A DNA stretch of 64,000 nt from an uncultured Polaribacter sp. (GCA_947497755.1 CANMHT010000004.1:1-64000), one strand, 5' to 3'; counted from the first letter of the stretch, positions 53,594 to 63,946 are shown. Numbers and translations: made by a program. The notes: generated by a model not told the origin, from the letters alone.

Positions 53594-54904
53594 ATGACAG
53601 AATTTATCATTTCTATTGCTTCTATCGCCATTGGTGTTTTTTTAGGTCAATATTTATCTAAATTAAAATTTGAAAAAGAAACTTCTACTCTAGAAGAAAG
53701 GCAACGTATTTCTGAAACCCAAAAAGCCGCTTTAGAAAAACAATTAGACAATGCAGCCAAAGAACAAGAAAACATCAGAAAAGAAAAAGAGCAATTGGTC
53801 ATTGAAAATACCAAGCAATTTGCAGAGCTAGAAGCTCTAAAAGAGAAATTGAACGATAATAAAGAAGAAGTTGAAAAATTGCAAGAAAAGTTTACCAAAG
53901 AGTTTGAAAATTTGGCTAACAAAATACTAGACGAAAAGTCGACAAAGTTTACTGAACAAAACAAAGAAAACATCAAAACGATTTTAAATCCTTTGCAAGA
54001 AAAAATAAAATTGTTTGAAGACAAAGTAGACAAAACACACAAAGAAAGTATAGACTATCACGCAGCTTTACGCCAACAAATTTTAGGGTTAAAAGAGTTG
54101 AATTTACAAATGAGTAAAGAAGCTATCAACCTTACAAAAGCCTTAAAAGGCGATAGTAAAACTCAAGGTAATTGGGGTGAATTAGTATTAGAAAGAGTTC
54201 TTGAAAAGTCTGGTTTAGAAAAAGATAGAGAGTATCATATGCAGCAAAGCTTTACTACAGAAGAAGGCAAGAGAGTATTACCAGATGTTGTAATTAACTT
54301 ACCAGATAACAAAAAAATGATTGTTGATTCTAAAGTTTCTTTAACTGCTTATGAACAATTTGCAAATACAGATGATGAAGTAGAAAAAGAACGCTTCTTA
54401 AAAGAACATGTAGCTTCGTTAAAGCGTCATGTAGATCAATTAAGTGAAAAGAAATACGAAGATCTGTATAAAATTGATTCACCAGACTTTGTTTTATTAT
54501 TTGTACCCATAGAACCTGCATTTGCTGTAGCATTAAATTTTGATACTACTTTATATAACAAAGCCTTTGAGAAAAATATTGTCATTGTTACTCCTACTAC
54601 ATTATTAGCTACATTGAGAACTATAGATACCATGTGGAATAATGAAAAACAGCAGCGAAATGCTATAGAAATTGCAAGGCAAGCTGGCGCTTTGTATGAT
54701 AAATTTGATGGACTCTTAAAAGACTTAATAGGTATTGGTAAAAAAATAGATGCATCTAAAACAGATTACAATGCTGCAATGAATAAATTGGTTGAAGGAA
54801 AAGGAAATCTTATTACGAGTGTGGAAAAAATTAAAAAACTGGGCGCAAAAGCAAAAAAATCTTTACCAGATGCAATTTTAGATAGAGCTAATGACAACTC
54901 ATAA
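53594..54904 (+). CDS. rmuC: DNA recombination protein RmuC
   Basis: 436 residues. An N-terminal hydrophobic helix (about 4-20), a long coiled coil (about 25-120, Glu/Lys-rich) and the RmuC nuclease-like core (about 140-390) with TQGNWGELVLERVLEKSGL, DVVINLPDNKKMIVDSKVSL, VEPAFAVAL-like and TPTTLLATLRTIDTMW are in the family order. Family role: suppression of inversions between short inverted repeats. It is coupled to the DsrE gene and ended by a strong terminator. Confidence 0.94.
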   Translation: MTEFIISIASIAIGVFLGQYLSKLKFEKETSTLEERQRISETQKAALEKQLDNAAKEQENIRKEKEQLVIENTKQFAELEALKEKLNDNKEEVEKLQEKFTKEFENLANKILDEKSTKFTEQNKENIKTILNPLQEKIKLFEDKVDKTHKESIDYHAALRQQILGLKELNLQMSKEAINLTKALKGDSKTQGNWGELVLERVLEKSGLEKDREYHMQQSFTTEEGKRVLPDVVINLPDNKKMIVDSKVSLTAYEQFANTDDEVEKERFLKEHVASLKRHVDQLSEKKYEDLYKIDSPDFVLLFVPIEPAFAVALNFDTTLYNKAFEKNIVIVTPTTLLATLRTIDTMWNNEKQQRNAIEIARQAGALYDKFDGLLKDLIGIGKKIDASKTDYNAAMNKLVEGKGNLITSVEKIKKLGAKAKKSLPDAILDRANDNS

Positions 54905-54932
54905 AAAAAGCAGCCTTTTGGCTGCTTTTTTT
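54903..54932 (+). terminator. Bidirectional terminator rmuC/glyA
   Basis: AGCAGCC-TTTT-GGCTGCT stem with A7 before and T7 after; it overlaps the rmuC stop by two bases and serves glyA on the opposite strand. Confidence 0.92.
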
Positions 54933-54950
54933 ATTTATTTAAATTGTGAT

Positions 54951-56225
54951 TTACATTACAAATAAACGTCTTGCACTCATCATCTCTTCTACTCTTTCTC
55001 CTATTTCTGCTAATGCTTCATCATTGTCATGGTTTTGAATTGCTTCATCAATAAAGTCAACTACTTGTTGCATATCTTGTTCTTTTAATCCACGAGTAGT
55101 TACCGCAGCAGTACCGATACGAATTCCAGAAGTTACAAACGGACTCTTATCATCAAAAGGAACCATGTTTTTATTTACCGTAATTTCCGCTTTTCCTAAG
55201 GCAATTTCTGCATCTTTACCAGAAATATCTTTATTTCTTAAATCGATTAGCATACAATGATTGTCTGTTCCTCCAGAAATAATATGATATCCTTTAGCAA
55301 CAAATGCTTCTGCCATAGCAGCGGCATTTTCTTTTACTTGAATTTGGTATTCTAAAAACTCATCAGTTAATGCTTCTCCAAAGGCAACAGCTTTAGCAGC
55401 AATAACGTGTTCTAAAGGCCCACCTTGATTTCCTGGGAATACCGCAGAATTAATTAAAGTAGACATCTTTTTTAATTTTCCAGATTTTAATTTCAATCCA
55501 AACGGGTTTTCAAAATCTTTTCCAATCATAATCATTCCACCTCTTGGTCCACGTAAAGTTTTATGGGTAGTAGTAGTTACAATATGACAATGTGGTAACG
55601 GATCGTTTAAAATTCCTTTTGCAATTAAACCTGCTGGATGAGAAATATCTGCCATTAAAATAGCACCAATGCTATCGGCAATTTCTCTAAACTTTTTAAA
55701 ATCGATATCTCTAGAATAAGCAGAAGCTCCAGCAATAATTAATTTAGGCTGATGCTTTTTTGCTTGTTCTTCTAAATGATTGTAATCAATATATCCAGTT
55801 TCTTTATCTACTCCGTAAAAAACAGGATTGTATAATTTCCCTGAAAAGTTTACTGGAGAACCGTGAGTTAAATGTCCACCGTGAGATAAATCAAAACCTA
55901 GAATGGTATCACCAGGTTGTAAACAAGCGGCAAAAACTGCTGTATTTGCTTGAGATCCTGAGTGAGGTTGTACATTAACATATTCTGCACCGAACAATTC
56001 TTTAGCTCTATCAATAGCTATTTGCTCAATAACATCTACAACTTCACATCCACCATAATAACGTTTACCTGGGTAACCTTCAGCATATTTATTGGTTAAA
56101 ATAGAGCCTTGAGCTCTCATAACTTCATCACTTACAAAGTTTTCTGAAGCGATCAATTCTAACCCGTTCTGTTGTCTTTCTTTTTCCTCTTGAATTAAAT
56201 CAAAAATCTGATTATCTAGTTGCAT
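54951..56225 (-). CDS. glyA: Serine hydroxymethyltransferase
   Basis: 424 residues from ATG 56225 ([19 protein letters not shown]). An in-frame TTG nine codons further upstream is possible but unnecessary; family members in Flavobacteriaceae begin at the Met used here. The PLP lysine K222 lies in [20 protein letters not shown]-like [12 protein letters not shown] (90-101) and [12 protein letters not shown] (111-122) are intact. Reaction: serine plus tetrahydrofolate to glycine plus methylene-tetrahydrofolate. Its end faces the rmuC terminator. Confidence 0.96.
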   Translation of the reverse strand: MQLDNQIFDLIQEEKERQQNGLELIASENFVSDEVMRAQGSILTNKYAEGYPGKRYYGGCEVVDVIEQIAIDRAKELFGAEYVNVQPHSGSQANTAVFAACLQPGDTILGFDLSHGGHLTHGSPVNFSGKLYNPVFYGVDKETGYIDYNHLEEQAKKHQPKLIIAGASAYSRDIDFKKFREIADSIGAILMADISHPAGLIAKGILNDPLPHCHIVTTTTHKTLRGPRGGMIMIGKDFENPFGLKLKSGKLKKMSTLINSAVFPGNQGGPLEHVIAAKAVAFGEALTDEFLEYQIQVKENAAAMAEAFVAKGYHIISGGTDNHCMLIDLRNKDISGKDAEIALGKAEITVNKNMVPFDDKSPFVTSGIRIGTAAVTTRGLKEQDMQQVVDFIDEAIQNHDNDEALAEIGERVEEMMSARRLFVM

Positions 56226-56269
56226 TGTTAAGTGTTTATTAAAGATTTCCAAAAGTAGTAAAAATCATT

Positions 56270-56298
56270 TTGCAACTAACAACTTTCTAGTATATTTG
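56270..56298 (+). promoter_or_regulatory. Promoter of fumarylacetoacetase gene
   Basis: TTG (56270-56272), 18-bp spacer, TATATTTG (56291-56298), a full match to the Bacteroidota consensus. The predicted 5' leader is about 44 nt. Confidence 0.7.
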
Positions 56299-56346
56299 AT
56301 AAAAAATTAATAACATTGGTTAATAAGCAATAATAGATATAAATAG

Positions 56347-57636
56347 ATGGAAATAACAGCAAATAATCCCAACAGAAAATCTTGGTTAGAAGTAGCAGAA
56401 AATTCAGATTTTCCAATTCAAAACATTCCTTTTGGTGTGTTTATTACAAAAGATGATATCATTACAATCGGAACTAGAATTGGAGATTATGCTATTGATT
56501 TAGGAGCCCTACATCAATTAGGTTACTTTGAAGGAATCCCTTTAACAGATGATATTTTCTTACAAGATTCTTTAAATGATTTTATTGCTGATGGACGTAA
56601 AACTTGGCGTTTGGTACGTAATAGAATTGCAGATATTTTTGATGCAACCAAAGGTGGTTTAAGAGATCATAAAGAGCATAGAGCTGAAATCATTTTTAGA
56701 ATGGATGAAATTGAGATGTTATTACCTGTTAATGTTGGTGATTACACAGATTTTTATGCAAGTAAAGAACACGCTACAAATGTAGGTTCTTTATTTAGAG
56801 ATCCTGAGAATGCTTTAATGCCAAACTGGTTACATGTTCCTATTGGTTACCACGGTAGAAGTTCTTCTATTATTCCTTCTGGAACTCCAATTAGAAGACC
56901 ATTAGGACAAACAAGACCTGCTGAAGGAACAAATACACCAGGATTTGGCCCTTCTAAATTATTAGATTTTGAATTAGAAATGGCTTTTATTACTACGGCT
57001 TCTAATCATTTAGGAGAGCGTATTCCTATTGAAGAAGCTGAAGAGTATATTTTCGGGATGGTGTTATTTAATGATTGGTCTGCAAGAGATATCCAAGCTT
57101 GGGAATACCAGCCATTAGGGCCATTCTTAGGAAAGAATTTTGCTTCTACAATTTCTCCATGGATTGTAACTTTAGATGCTTTAGAGCCTTTTAGAACAGA
57201 TAATCCTGAGCAAGTACATGAGCCTTTACCATATTTACAAGTAGATGGAAAAAAGAGTTATGATATTCATTTACAAGTTGGAATTCAACCTGAAGGAAAA
57301 GAAGAAACAGTAGTAGCGAACTCTAATTTTAAATATATGTATTGGACTATGGTACAACAATTAGCACATCATACTGTTAATGGTTGTAATGTACGTTCTG
57401 GTGATATGATGGGGTCTGGTACAATTTCTGGACCTACAAAAGACAGTTATGGTTCTATGTTAGAACTTACTTGGAGAGGTCAAAATCCTTTATCAATGAA
57501 CGATGGTACTGAACGTAAATTTATCAATGATAACGATACTGTAATTATGAGAGCTCATTGTGAAAATGATACCGTAAGAATTGGATTTGGAGATTGTGTT
57601 GGTAAAGTCTTGCCAGCAATTGAATTTGAGAAATAA
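56347..57636 (+). CDS. fahA: Fumarylacetoacetase
   Basis: 429 residues, the eukaryote-like FAH length. Metal and active-site residues D135 and H142 are seen in DYTDFYASKEHATNVG, followed by GYHGRSSSI, FELEMAFIT, FNDWSARDIQAWEYQPLGPF and LGKNFASTISPW, and near the end RSGDMMGSGTISGP. Reaction: fumarylacetoacetate to fumarate plus acetoacetate, the last step of tyrosine breakdown. Other tyrosine-catabolism genes are not adjacent. It has its own promoter and terminator. Confidence 0.95.
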   Translation: MEITANNPNRKSWLEVAENSDFPIQNIPFGVFITKDDIITIGTRIGDYAIDLGALHQLGYFEGIPLTDDIFLQDSLNDFIADGRKTWRLVRNRIADIFDATKGGLRDHKEHRAEIIFRMDEIEMLLPVNVGDYTDFYASKEHATNVGSLFRDPENALMPNWLHVPIGYHGRSSSIIPSGTPIRRPLGQTRPAEGTNTPGFGPSKLLDFELEMAFITTASNHLGERIPIEEAEEYIFGMVLFNDWSARDIQAWEYQPLGPFLGKNFASTISPWIVTLDALEPFRTDNPEQVHEPLPYLQVDGKKSYDIHLQVGIQPEGKEETVVANSNFKYMYWTMVQQLAHHTVNGCNVRSGDMMGSGTISGPTKDSYGSMLELTWRGQNPLSMNDGTERKFINDNDTVIMRAHCENDTVRIGFGDCVGKVLPAIEFEK

Positions 57637-57658
57637 TAGCTATTTAAATACATAGAAT

Positions 57659-57689
57659 AAAAAAGGATGCTTATTGAGCATCCTTTTTT
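57659..57689 (+). terminator. Bidirectional terminator after fahA
   Basis: GGATGCT (57665-57671) pairs with AGCATCC (57677-57683), loop TATTG, with A6 and T6 flanks. It serves fahA and the converging pentapeptide gene. Confidence 0.9.
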
Positions 57690-58686
57690 ATTGTTTGTTT
57701 TTTACAATTAACACTATGTCTTTCTTCATTTTTTTATTGAATACATTTTTTACTGTATAAGCAGCTTCTAAATGTTCAACTCCTTTAACACCTTTAGACT
57801 TTTTCAAAAAATTAAACCAATCCAGCCTACCTACTCTAGCACTATCCATAGTTTTTAAATTTCCAATGTTAAGATTTAAAAATGTAGTGCCTCGTAAATC
57901 AGCAAAACTTAAATCTGCACTATTTAGATTTACATCGTCAAAAAGAGTATCTCTAAAATCTGTATAATGAGCAATTACATAAGGCATACCTGTACTTTTA
58001 ATGATTCCATTTCTTATATCTGCCTTACTAATAATGCTATTATGTAACAAGGTACTATCTAAACTAGAATATCTAATCTTAGAGTTTTTCAAATGGCGAT
58101 TGATCAAATTTAAACCATTTAAATCAGCATAATTAAAATTGGTTTTTTTAAATAATGCTGCTAAAAAATCGTTTTTTATACCACTACTTACTAAAGAATA
58201 TAAAAGCTGGCTTCTTTCTGGGCTTAATAATGGACTTAATTTATTTGTGTTATAATCTAATAACTTGTATGGTTTAGTCGTATGACTTAAACTTTGAATT
58301 CTTGCTTGTAAATTTTTAGACAAGGTATCCTTATTGGCTAATTCTTTATTAATATCCTTTAATACACCATCTAATATAATCATCTGAGAAGATCTTCTTG
58401 TAGCTTCAATAAGATGGTTTTGATTTTCTATAAGGTTATTTTGTCTATTAATAAAGAAAACAGTTAGAAAGGATATCAACGTTGTTAATGTAAAAGCAAC
58501 GGTATTAGGAGAAAAGAAAAATCGCCAGATAATGGCTTTAGCAACCGCTTTTCTTCTTGGGTCATCTTTTGGATATTTCTTTCTTTTATAAAAATAATTC
58601 CAAATTAATGTAATTGGACGGTGCTCTTGCTCAAGAAGTTTTGCTTCTAAAGCAATCATTTTGCTTTCTATAGTTTCTTTTTCCAT
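57688..58686 (-). CDS. Membrane protein with pentapeptide repeats
   Basis: 332 residues from ATG 58686 (MEKETIESKM). An upstream TTG that adds 13 residues is rejected. One TM helix spans about 62-81 (AFTLTTLISFLTVFFI), followed by a coiled-coil-like Asn/Gln-rich stretch. The C-terminal part (about 175-300) has irregular A-D/N-L-x2 pentapeptide repeats (YADLNGLNL, KADIRNGI, SADLSFADLRG). Pentapeptide proteins form beta-helices; this one sits at the membrane with unknown partner. Residues after 300 lack the repeat. Confidence 0.72.
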   Translation of the reverse strand: MEKETIESKMIALEAKLLEQEHRPITLIWNYFYKRKKYPKDDPRRKAVAKAIIWRFFFSPNTVAFTLTTLISFLTVFFINRQNNLIENQNHLIEATRRSSQMIILDGVLKDINKELANKDTLSKNLQARIQSLSHTTKPYKLLDYNTNKLSPLLSPERSQLLYSLVSSGIKNDFLAALFKKTNFNYADLNGLNLINRHLKNSKIRYSSLDSTLLHNSIISKADIRNGIIKSTGMPYVIAHYTDFRDTLFDDVNLNSADLSFADLRGTTFLNLNIGNLKTMDSARVGRLDWFNFLKKSKGVKGVEHLEAAYTVKNVFNKKMKKDIVLIVKNKQ

Positions 58687-58710
58687 AATCAAAGCTAAAT
58701 ATAAACATAA

Positions 58711-58751
58711 AATAAAGAACGGCAAGTGATTAACACCTGCCGTTCTTTATT
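58711..58751 (-). terminator. Terminator of FKBP gene
   Basis: A long stem: AATAAAGAACGGCA (58711-58724) pairs with TGCCGTTCTTTATT (58738-58751); the stem extends inward with one mismatch. T-rich on the minus-strand exit side. Confidence 0.85.
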
Positions 58752-58770
58752 TACTCTTTTTAAACTCTAA

Positions 58771-59604
58771 TTATTTAGTTAGCTTATTCATTAAATCTTG
58801 TTTGTATTTAATAAAGTATTCTTTTTGATCTTTTGTAAGTTTCCTCTTTAATACTTTATCTATTTTTTGAATAGCTTTTTTAGGTTCATTCATATTCTCT
58901 AAAGAACGAATAATATAAAAATCGAATGTTGAATTGTTATATTCTTTGTTGATAAAACTAAAAGCTTGGTTGGCTTCTTTAAACAATTGTGCTCTTCGTA
59001 GTTTTCTCCATAAACTGTTTAACTCTCCTATTCCACCATGATATAAAGTAGAGTCTTTTGTTTTTGTTACTTTAGTATATAAAGCACTCATTTTTTTTAT
59101 TCCGTGATCTTTAACCGCATAAAATAATGAATCTGACAGCACCAATTTAGGTTCACTCACATATGTTACTTTAAATCGATCGTAAACTAATGTTGCTTTA
59201 GGCGGAATTACATTTCCAGAACCTTTATCTCCATAAGCAATATCACTAGGTAAAATAGCAACAACATCATCTCCTTCTCTTAATAATAATGCCATTTCAT
59301 CATAGCCTTTAATTACGCCTCCTCTACCAGCAATATGAGAAAAAGTGGAATCTTTTGAAGCATAACTTGTCCAAATTACACTATCATTTACTTGCAAACT
59401 TAATTGTGCACTAATCTTACAACCAGGTTCTACTTTTCTTCCTTTCCCTTTGCTTGTGTAAAAATACTTTAATCCGCTTGCGGTGGTAATAGTATCTTTA
59501 GCTTTCTCTGTAGTTTTAGTCGGTTTTTTATCTGTATTACAAGCAAATAAAAAAGCTGAAATACTCATAATTGCTAATACAGATTTGATGTATGTACGAT
59601 TCAT
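58771..59604 (-). CDS. FKBP-type peptidyl-prolyl isomerase lipoprotein
   Basis: 277 residues. Lipobox Cys22 (FLFAC). The FKBP domain (about 40-155) shows SGLKYFYTSKGKGRKVEPG, VIKGYDEMALLLREGDDVVA, then LPSDIAYGDKGSGNVIPPKA, the classic AYG...IPP loop. The C-terminal 120 residues are Lys-rich helices outside the family core. Role: assists folding of envelope proteins. It lies 54 bp after the hydrolase gene on the same strand. Confidence 0.88.
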   Translation of the reverse strand: MNRTYIKSVLAIMSISAFLFACNTDKKPTKTTEKAKDTITTASGLKYFYTSKGKGRKVEPGCKISAQLSLQVNDSVIWTSYASKDSTFSHIAGRGGVIKGYDEMALLLREGDDVVAILPSDIAYGDKGSGNVIPPKATLVYDRFKVTYVSEPKLVLSDSLFYAVKDHGIKKMSALYTKVTKTKDSTLYHGGIGELNSLWRKLRRAQLFKEANQAFSFINKEYNNSTFDFYIIRSLENMNEPKKAIQKIDKVLKRKLTKDQKEYFIKYKQDLMNKLTK

Positions 59605-59658
59605 TAATATTGATTTTTTGGTAAATATACTAAATAGTAGCCATCAACCTTATTTTCT

Positions 59659-61878
59659 CTACTTGTTTCTCCAAATAGGAATAGAAATACTACTATTTCC
59701 TGTAAAAGATATTTTTAAAGGTGTTTTCGCATCTTTAATCGATTCTGTACTTACATCTTTTCCTGTTCCATAATTAATTTGAGCATTGTTGTTTTTATTT
59801 ACATTAACTACAATAACAATACTACTTCCTTTAGATAGCTTTTTACTAATCAATTTTGAATTTTCAAAATGAACAGTATTCATTCGACCTTGTTTTAATA
59901 ACATTCTCTTTTCTCTGTTTTTGGCATAGCTAGCTCTACCAATATAGTAGCTTAAATGAAAATAGGTGCCTTCTGGAGTTAATTGATAAAGTATTACTGA
60001 AAAATCTACATCCTTTTTATTAATCTCAAATTCTAAATCACCTAAAAAAGAGCCATTGATAATTACATCTTTAGTAAGAGACTCTGACATAAAAATTAAA
60101 CCATCTTTCTTATTTATCTTGCTTTTTTCTAAAGGCCAAGGATAATATTCAGTATTGCTCATGTTCTTTCGGTCCTTAAAATCTACTATTAAATCGAATT
60201 TCGAGGTATTGGTAGTAGGTTTTAAGCTATAAAACTCTTTCTTTTTTGTTGGGTTTAAATGTAGCTTCAAAGTATCATTTGTCATGGCATTTAAACTAGG
60301 TTTATGCATCCAAGTATCTGTATCCATTACCTGAAAATTTACTTTATCTTTTAAAATACTAGGCTTCTCTTCCCCTCTTAAAACATAGTCAAACCACTGG
60401 TATAAAACATCTTCTTCAATATTTATCAATGCCGATTTACTTAATGTATAATTTCTTAAATTTTCTTCAGGTTTTGTTTGTGCTGTCCAATGATCATATG
60501 GCCCCATTAATAAATAATGGCTTGGATTTTTCACATATTTATGATGCTCATTAAAATAATACATAGCACCTCTTTGTGAATCATCATAATAACCAGTAAT
60601 GGTTAAAATTGGAATGTTAATTTTAGCAAATTCCTCTTTATATGGAATCATTTTTTTCCAATAATCATCATAACTAGGATGTGCCATATAAGTATTCCAT
60701 AGTTTGTTTACTTGTCCATCTAAACTATCAAGTTTATTAAAAGCAACTCCTGTTTTATACCAAGTATTTTTTAGGTTATTCCAACGATTAAAATCATTTG
60801 CAACTTCAAGATCTAAAAATTTATTATTGGTTACATAGAAGTTCCAAGAATAAGAATAATTATGCAATACATTGTTTTCCATTGGATAGTCAATTCCGGG
60901 AGCAATTGCCACCATAGGAACAATGGTTTTTAAAGCTGGGTGTACTTTATTTTTCATAGAAGCCCATTGAGTAAAACCATTATAGCTACCACCAAACATT
61001 CCTACTTTTTTATTAGACCACGATTGTTTACTAATCCAATCAATTACCTCATAAACATCAGTATATTCATATTCAAAAGGTATTATCTTTCCCTTACTTA
61101 ATCTTTTTCCTCTTGTATTAGTAATCACTCCGTTATACCCTTTAGATGCAGCTAACATTGCACCGGTTTCATTAGAACCTGCATATATAGATGAAACTAA
61201 TATAGATGCTTTTTTAGAGGTTGGTTTTCCTCTTCTCTGAATCAAAACTACTGAAACTTCTGCTCCATCTTTTGTTGGAATCACAATACTATCATTGATA
61301 ATATATCTACGTTTATGATCTTGCTTAATCTCTTCTATAAAAAGATCTCTAGTTGATGAAAATACCGTTTTTAAAAAGTACTTCTTGACTAGGTTTTGAG
61401 CCGTTGTTATAGATATTTTCTCTGATGTAATCTTCTTGTAGGTATCGTTAAAATTAGAAACAAAAAAATCTGTTCCATCTCTTAATATTAATGTTTTATC
61501 TAAATCGATTACATGTACATCATTAGATGCTATAAGGTAGCTTTTATACGATTCTCTAAACGCTTTCTTAAAGTTTTTAGTAAGTTTTGCTTTTGCATAG
61601 CGCAAGTATAAATCTAAATAAAGGCTTTCTTTCTTTGGAGTTTCTTTTAGTTGTTTTTTAATAGTGCTTATTGCCTTATTATAATTAGCTCCAATTAATT
61701 GAAACCTAAACACATCTAATTCAGATAAACCTTCAGTTATACTTAATCTAGCCAAGTGTTGCATCTGATTTGAAAGAGCAACTGTATCTGATAATTTTAT
61801 TTTCTTAAATGATATTTCTTGAGCAAATGATGTAATACTATTCGCAATAAGAAATAATAACAATATTGATTTTTTCAT
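59659..61878 (-). CDS. CocE/NonD-type hydrolase (X-Pro dipeptidyl-peptidase family)
   Basis: 739 residues. A signal peptide (about 1-20, ending SFAQ) predicts export. The S15-type alpha/beta hydrolase has the nucleophile S298 in GGSYNGF, TGYYDDSQRGAMYYF with the likely acid Asp, and the catalytic His in GPYDHWT. The C-terminal 170 residues form the jelly-roll domain of the family. A 200-residue N-terminal helical region precedes the hydrolase. Role: exported peptidase or esterase; substrate unknown. It is followed by the FKBP gene. Confidence 0.85.
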   Translation of the reverse strand: MKKSILLLFLIANSITSFAQEISFKKIKLSDTVALSNQMQHLARLSITEGLSELDVFRFQLIGANYNKAISTIKKQLKETPKKESLYLDLYLRYAKAKLTKNFKKAFRESYKSYLIASNDVHVIDLDKTLILRDGTDFFVSNFNDTYKKITSEKISITTAQNLVKKYFLKTVFSSTRDLFIEEIKQDHKRRYIINDSIVIPTKDGAEVSVVLIQRRGKPTSKKASILVSSIYAGSNETGAMLAASKGYNGVITNTRGKRLSKGKIIPFEYEYTDVYEVIDWISKQSWSNKKVGMFGGSYNGFTQWASMKNKVHPALKTIVPMVAIAPGIDYPMENNVLHNYSYSWNFYVTNNKFLDLEVANDFNRWNNLKNTWYKTGVAFNKLDSLDGQVNKLWNTYMAHPSYDDYWKKMIPYKEEFAKINIPILTITGYYDDSQRGAMYYFNEHHKYVKNPSHYLLMGPYDHWTAQTKPEENLRNYTLSKSALINIEEDVLYQWFDYVLRGEEKPSILKDKVNFQVMDTDTWMHKPSLNAMTNDTLKLHLNPTKKKEFYSLKPTTNTSKFDLIVDFKDRKNMSNTEYYPWPLEKSKINKKDGLIFMSESLTKDVIINGSFLGDLEFEINKKDVDFSVILYQLTPEGTYFHLSYYIGRASYAKNREKRMLLKQGRMNTVHFENSKLISKKLSKGSSIVIVVNVNKNNNAQINYGTGKDVSTESIKDAKTPLKISFTGNSSISIPIWRNK

Positions 61879-61911
61879 TGATTCTTGTTTTAATATTAAC
61901 AGCTGGCTCTA

Positions 61912-62532
61912 TTATTTTTTGTTTGGATTTGAATAGTTAATCAACTCTTCATTATAAAGAAATCCATCTTGAATTTGAGTTAATTTTATAAAATTTTTAA
62001 TCTCAGGTGCATAAATCCAAATATCATCTGTTTTTAAATTAAGTCCTTTAGAGTTGGTAATACTTCCCTTATATTCTATTGTATACGCCATAAAAGTACC
62101 TGCTTCTACTGTTACTTCTTTATAAGAAACCACTTCTGCATCTTGACTAAACTTTCCTTTAACACCAACGGCACTTGTAAAGTCTGTTTCATATTTCCAT
62201 TTTTTACCCACTTCTAATGGCCATTTAAATCTTGGAGTGTTGCTTTTATTTGGTTTAACAATATCGGCTACTAAAATAGTGTCTTTATCATGTGTCATTC
62301 CCAATTCTCCATTTAAATAAACAATCTCTTTTACATCAACACCTTCAGAACGAATTTCACCTTCACTTGATTCTCCTTTGTATTTCCATTCCCATTTTTC
62401 TCCTATTGTATAATCTTTTAAGGTAGGTTTATTGGTTACTTTTTCATGTTGTTCAAAACAAGACACTAAGATTAATGCTGTAAAAACAATTACTATTCTA
62501 TGGTATTGATATTTACTTTTTAAATACTTCAT
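61912..62532 (-). CDS. Lipoprotein of unknown function
   Basis: 206 residues. Lipobox Cys25 (LILVSC) after a basic N-terminus. The mature part has repeated WKY strands (GEKWEWKYKGES, VGKKWKYETDF) and a C-terminal YAPEIKNFIKLTQ, a pattern of small beta-rich envelope proteins. I cannot assign a role. It is 33 bp upstream of the hydrolase gene in the same direction and is probably cotranscribed with it. Confidence 0.65.
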   Translation of the reverse strand: MKYLKSKYQYHRIVIVFTALILVSCFEQHEKVTNKPTLKDYTIGEKWEWKYKGESSEGEIRSEGVDVKEIVYLNGELGMTHDKDTILVADIVKPNKSNTPRFKWPLEVGKKWKYETDFTSAVGVKGKFSQDAEVVSYKEVTVEAGTFMAYTIEYKGSITNSKGLNLKTDDIWIYAPEIKNFIKLTQIQDGFLYNEELINYSNPNKK

Positions 62533-62676
62533 TTTTTAAAATTTTATAGTTTAATTACTTATTTACAGGGCAAAGAAATGGCAGGATATTCAATCTAAAA
62601 AGGGAAAGTACAGGAGCGTAAATATTCACCGATAAACGTATTAAACTAAAACTATTTTTTTCTAAACCATTAAAAA

Positions 62677-62720
62677 AATCGCATATACCGAATAAATAAA
62701 AATTACAAGTATATGCGATT
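62677..62720 (-). terminator. Terminator of the esterase gene
   Basis: A 12-bp perfect stem AATCGCATATAC (62677-62688) with GTATATGCGATT (62709-62720), 20-nt loop, followed on the minus strand by a T run. It lies 45 bp after the esterase stop. Confidence 0.8.
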
Positions 62721-62764
62721 AAATAGAGTTTAATATTCAACTAATAGTATCTAAGTTTGAATTA

Positions 62765-63946
62765 TTATTGCTTTGATAATTGAAGAATCATTTGTGTTGC
62801 ATTATCATTATTAGCATTCAAATCCAATGACTTTTTATAGGCTTTGATGGCTTTTTCTTTTTTTCCAAGTTTCATATATGCTTCTCCTAAACTATCATAA
62901 GCATTGAAAGAATATGGATAGTTTTTTACGTTCAATTTAAAAAAAGCTAATGCCTTAGTTGGATTCTTTTGAAGTAATCTATATCCAATTATATTGATAT
63001 CTCTTTCTGGTGGAGAAAAACCTCCATTATAATTTTTTTGATAATAACTCACAATTTGATTGTAAGAGCTATTTCTAATATTTTTCATTCTAATATCTTT
63101 AAAAATGAATTGCATTCCGTGGTATAAACTTAGCAAAGCAACTGTCCAATGATTTTCTTCTTTAAAATATTCAAGTTCAACTTTAGAAGGCGAAAAACCT
63201 TTATTTTTTAATTCAGAATGAAAGCGTTCATGGCTATTAATATTGGCTGTAAATACATGTGGAATCCTATCAAAATTTTCAAATTTATCGGCTGTAGAAA
63301 CATATATTCTCTTATTTCCTATCTGTTTTAAATCAGTATTTACAAGTTCTTTAACAATATATTGATTGTCCCACCAAAAACTTGGATCCATAGAAATAAA
63401 CCCATTAAATGTTGTTTCTTTTGATAAAAAAGAGGAACCGACCAATAAGCCTCCATGAGAAATACCTACTAATGTTTTAAAAGAATTTATTCTATATTTT
63501 TTCTCAATATTTGGCAAGAGTTCTCCTTCTATAAACGCTAAAAACTTTTTGCTTTGTCCGCTAGTTTTATGATTATCAACAGCACTAGATCCATTTAAAT
63601 TTGTAAGGTATTTTGTGGGTGTAAAATCTCTTACTCTATCTACGTTTTTTATAGCAACAATTATCACTTCTGGCATTTGTCTCCCTTGAGTCATGTGTTT
63701 AATAACACCAGAATGTGAATGGTAATTAACTTCTCCATCAAGTATAACTACTAAAGGATATTTTTTCTGAGAATTATGGTATGAATCTGGCAATTCAACA
63801 ATAAATTCTCTTTGCTCATTTAAAATTTCAGATTGGATTTGATAGGTTTCACCAATAGTATAAGGCGTTTTTTTCTGCCCCATTAATGTTGAAAAAGACA
63901 GTAATAAAACAACAATGATATATTGTAATGGGATGTTATTTTTCAT
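62765..63946 (-). CDS. Exported esterase with C-terminal TPR (Fes/IroE-like fold)
   Basis: 393 residues. A signal peptide (about 1-23, ending LMGQ) predicts export. The putative-esterase fold has VVILDGEVNY, the nucleophile S163 in GISHGG, DPSFWWDN and a catalytic His in ENHWTV. The C-terminal 70 residues form two TPR-like helix pairs (AYDSLGEAYMKLGKKEKAIK, AYKKSLDLN). Such fusions are common in Bacteroidota and are often called siderophore esterases, but no siderophore genes are near, so the substrate is unproven. Confidence 0.82.
   Translation of the reverse strand: MKNNIPLQYIIVVLLLSFSTLMGQKKTPYTIGETYQIQSEILNEQREFIVELPDSYHNSQKKYPLVVILDGEVNYHSHSGVIKHMTQGRQMPEVIIVAIKNVDRVRDFTPTKYLTNLNGSSAVDNHKTSGQSKKFLAFIEGELLPNIEKKYRINSFKTLVGISHGGLLVGSSFLSKETTFNGFISMDPSFWWDNQYIVKELVNTDLKQIGNKRIYVSTADKFENFDRIPHVFTANINSHERFHSELKNKGFSPSKVELEYFKEENHWTVALLSLYHGMQFIFKDIRMKNIRNSSYNQIVSYYQKNYNGGFSPPERDINIIGYRLLQKNPTKALAFFKLNVKNYPYSFNAYDSLGEAYMKLGKKEKAIKAYKKSLDLNANNDNATQMILQLSKQ

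Noticed and set aside
53647..54042. Antisense open frame in rmuC
   Set aside because: Ser/Phe-rich mirror of the rmuC coiled coil, with no homology pattern.
56226..56252. Nine-codon extension of glyA from a TTG start
   Set aside because: An ATG at 56225 gives the usual GlyA N-terminus and length.
58687..58725. Extension of the pentapeptide membrane protein from a TTG
   Set aside because: The extension runs into the terminator stem of the FKBP gene; ATG 58686 is preferred.
62555..62740. 61-codon frame between esterase and lipoprotein genes
   Set aside because: It overlaps a strong terminator hairpin (62677-62720) and has no family features.
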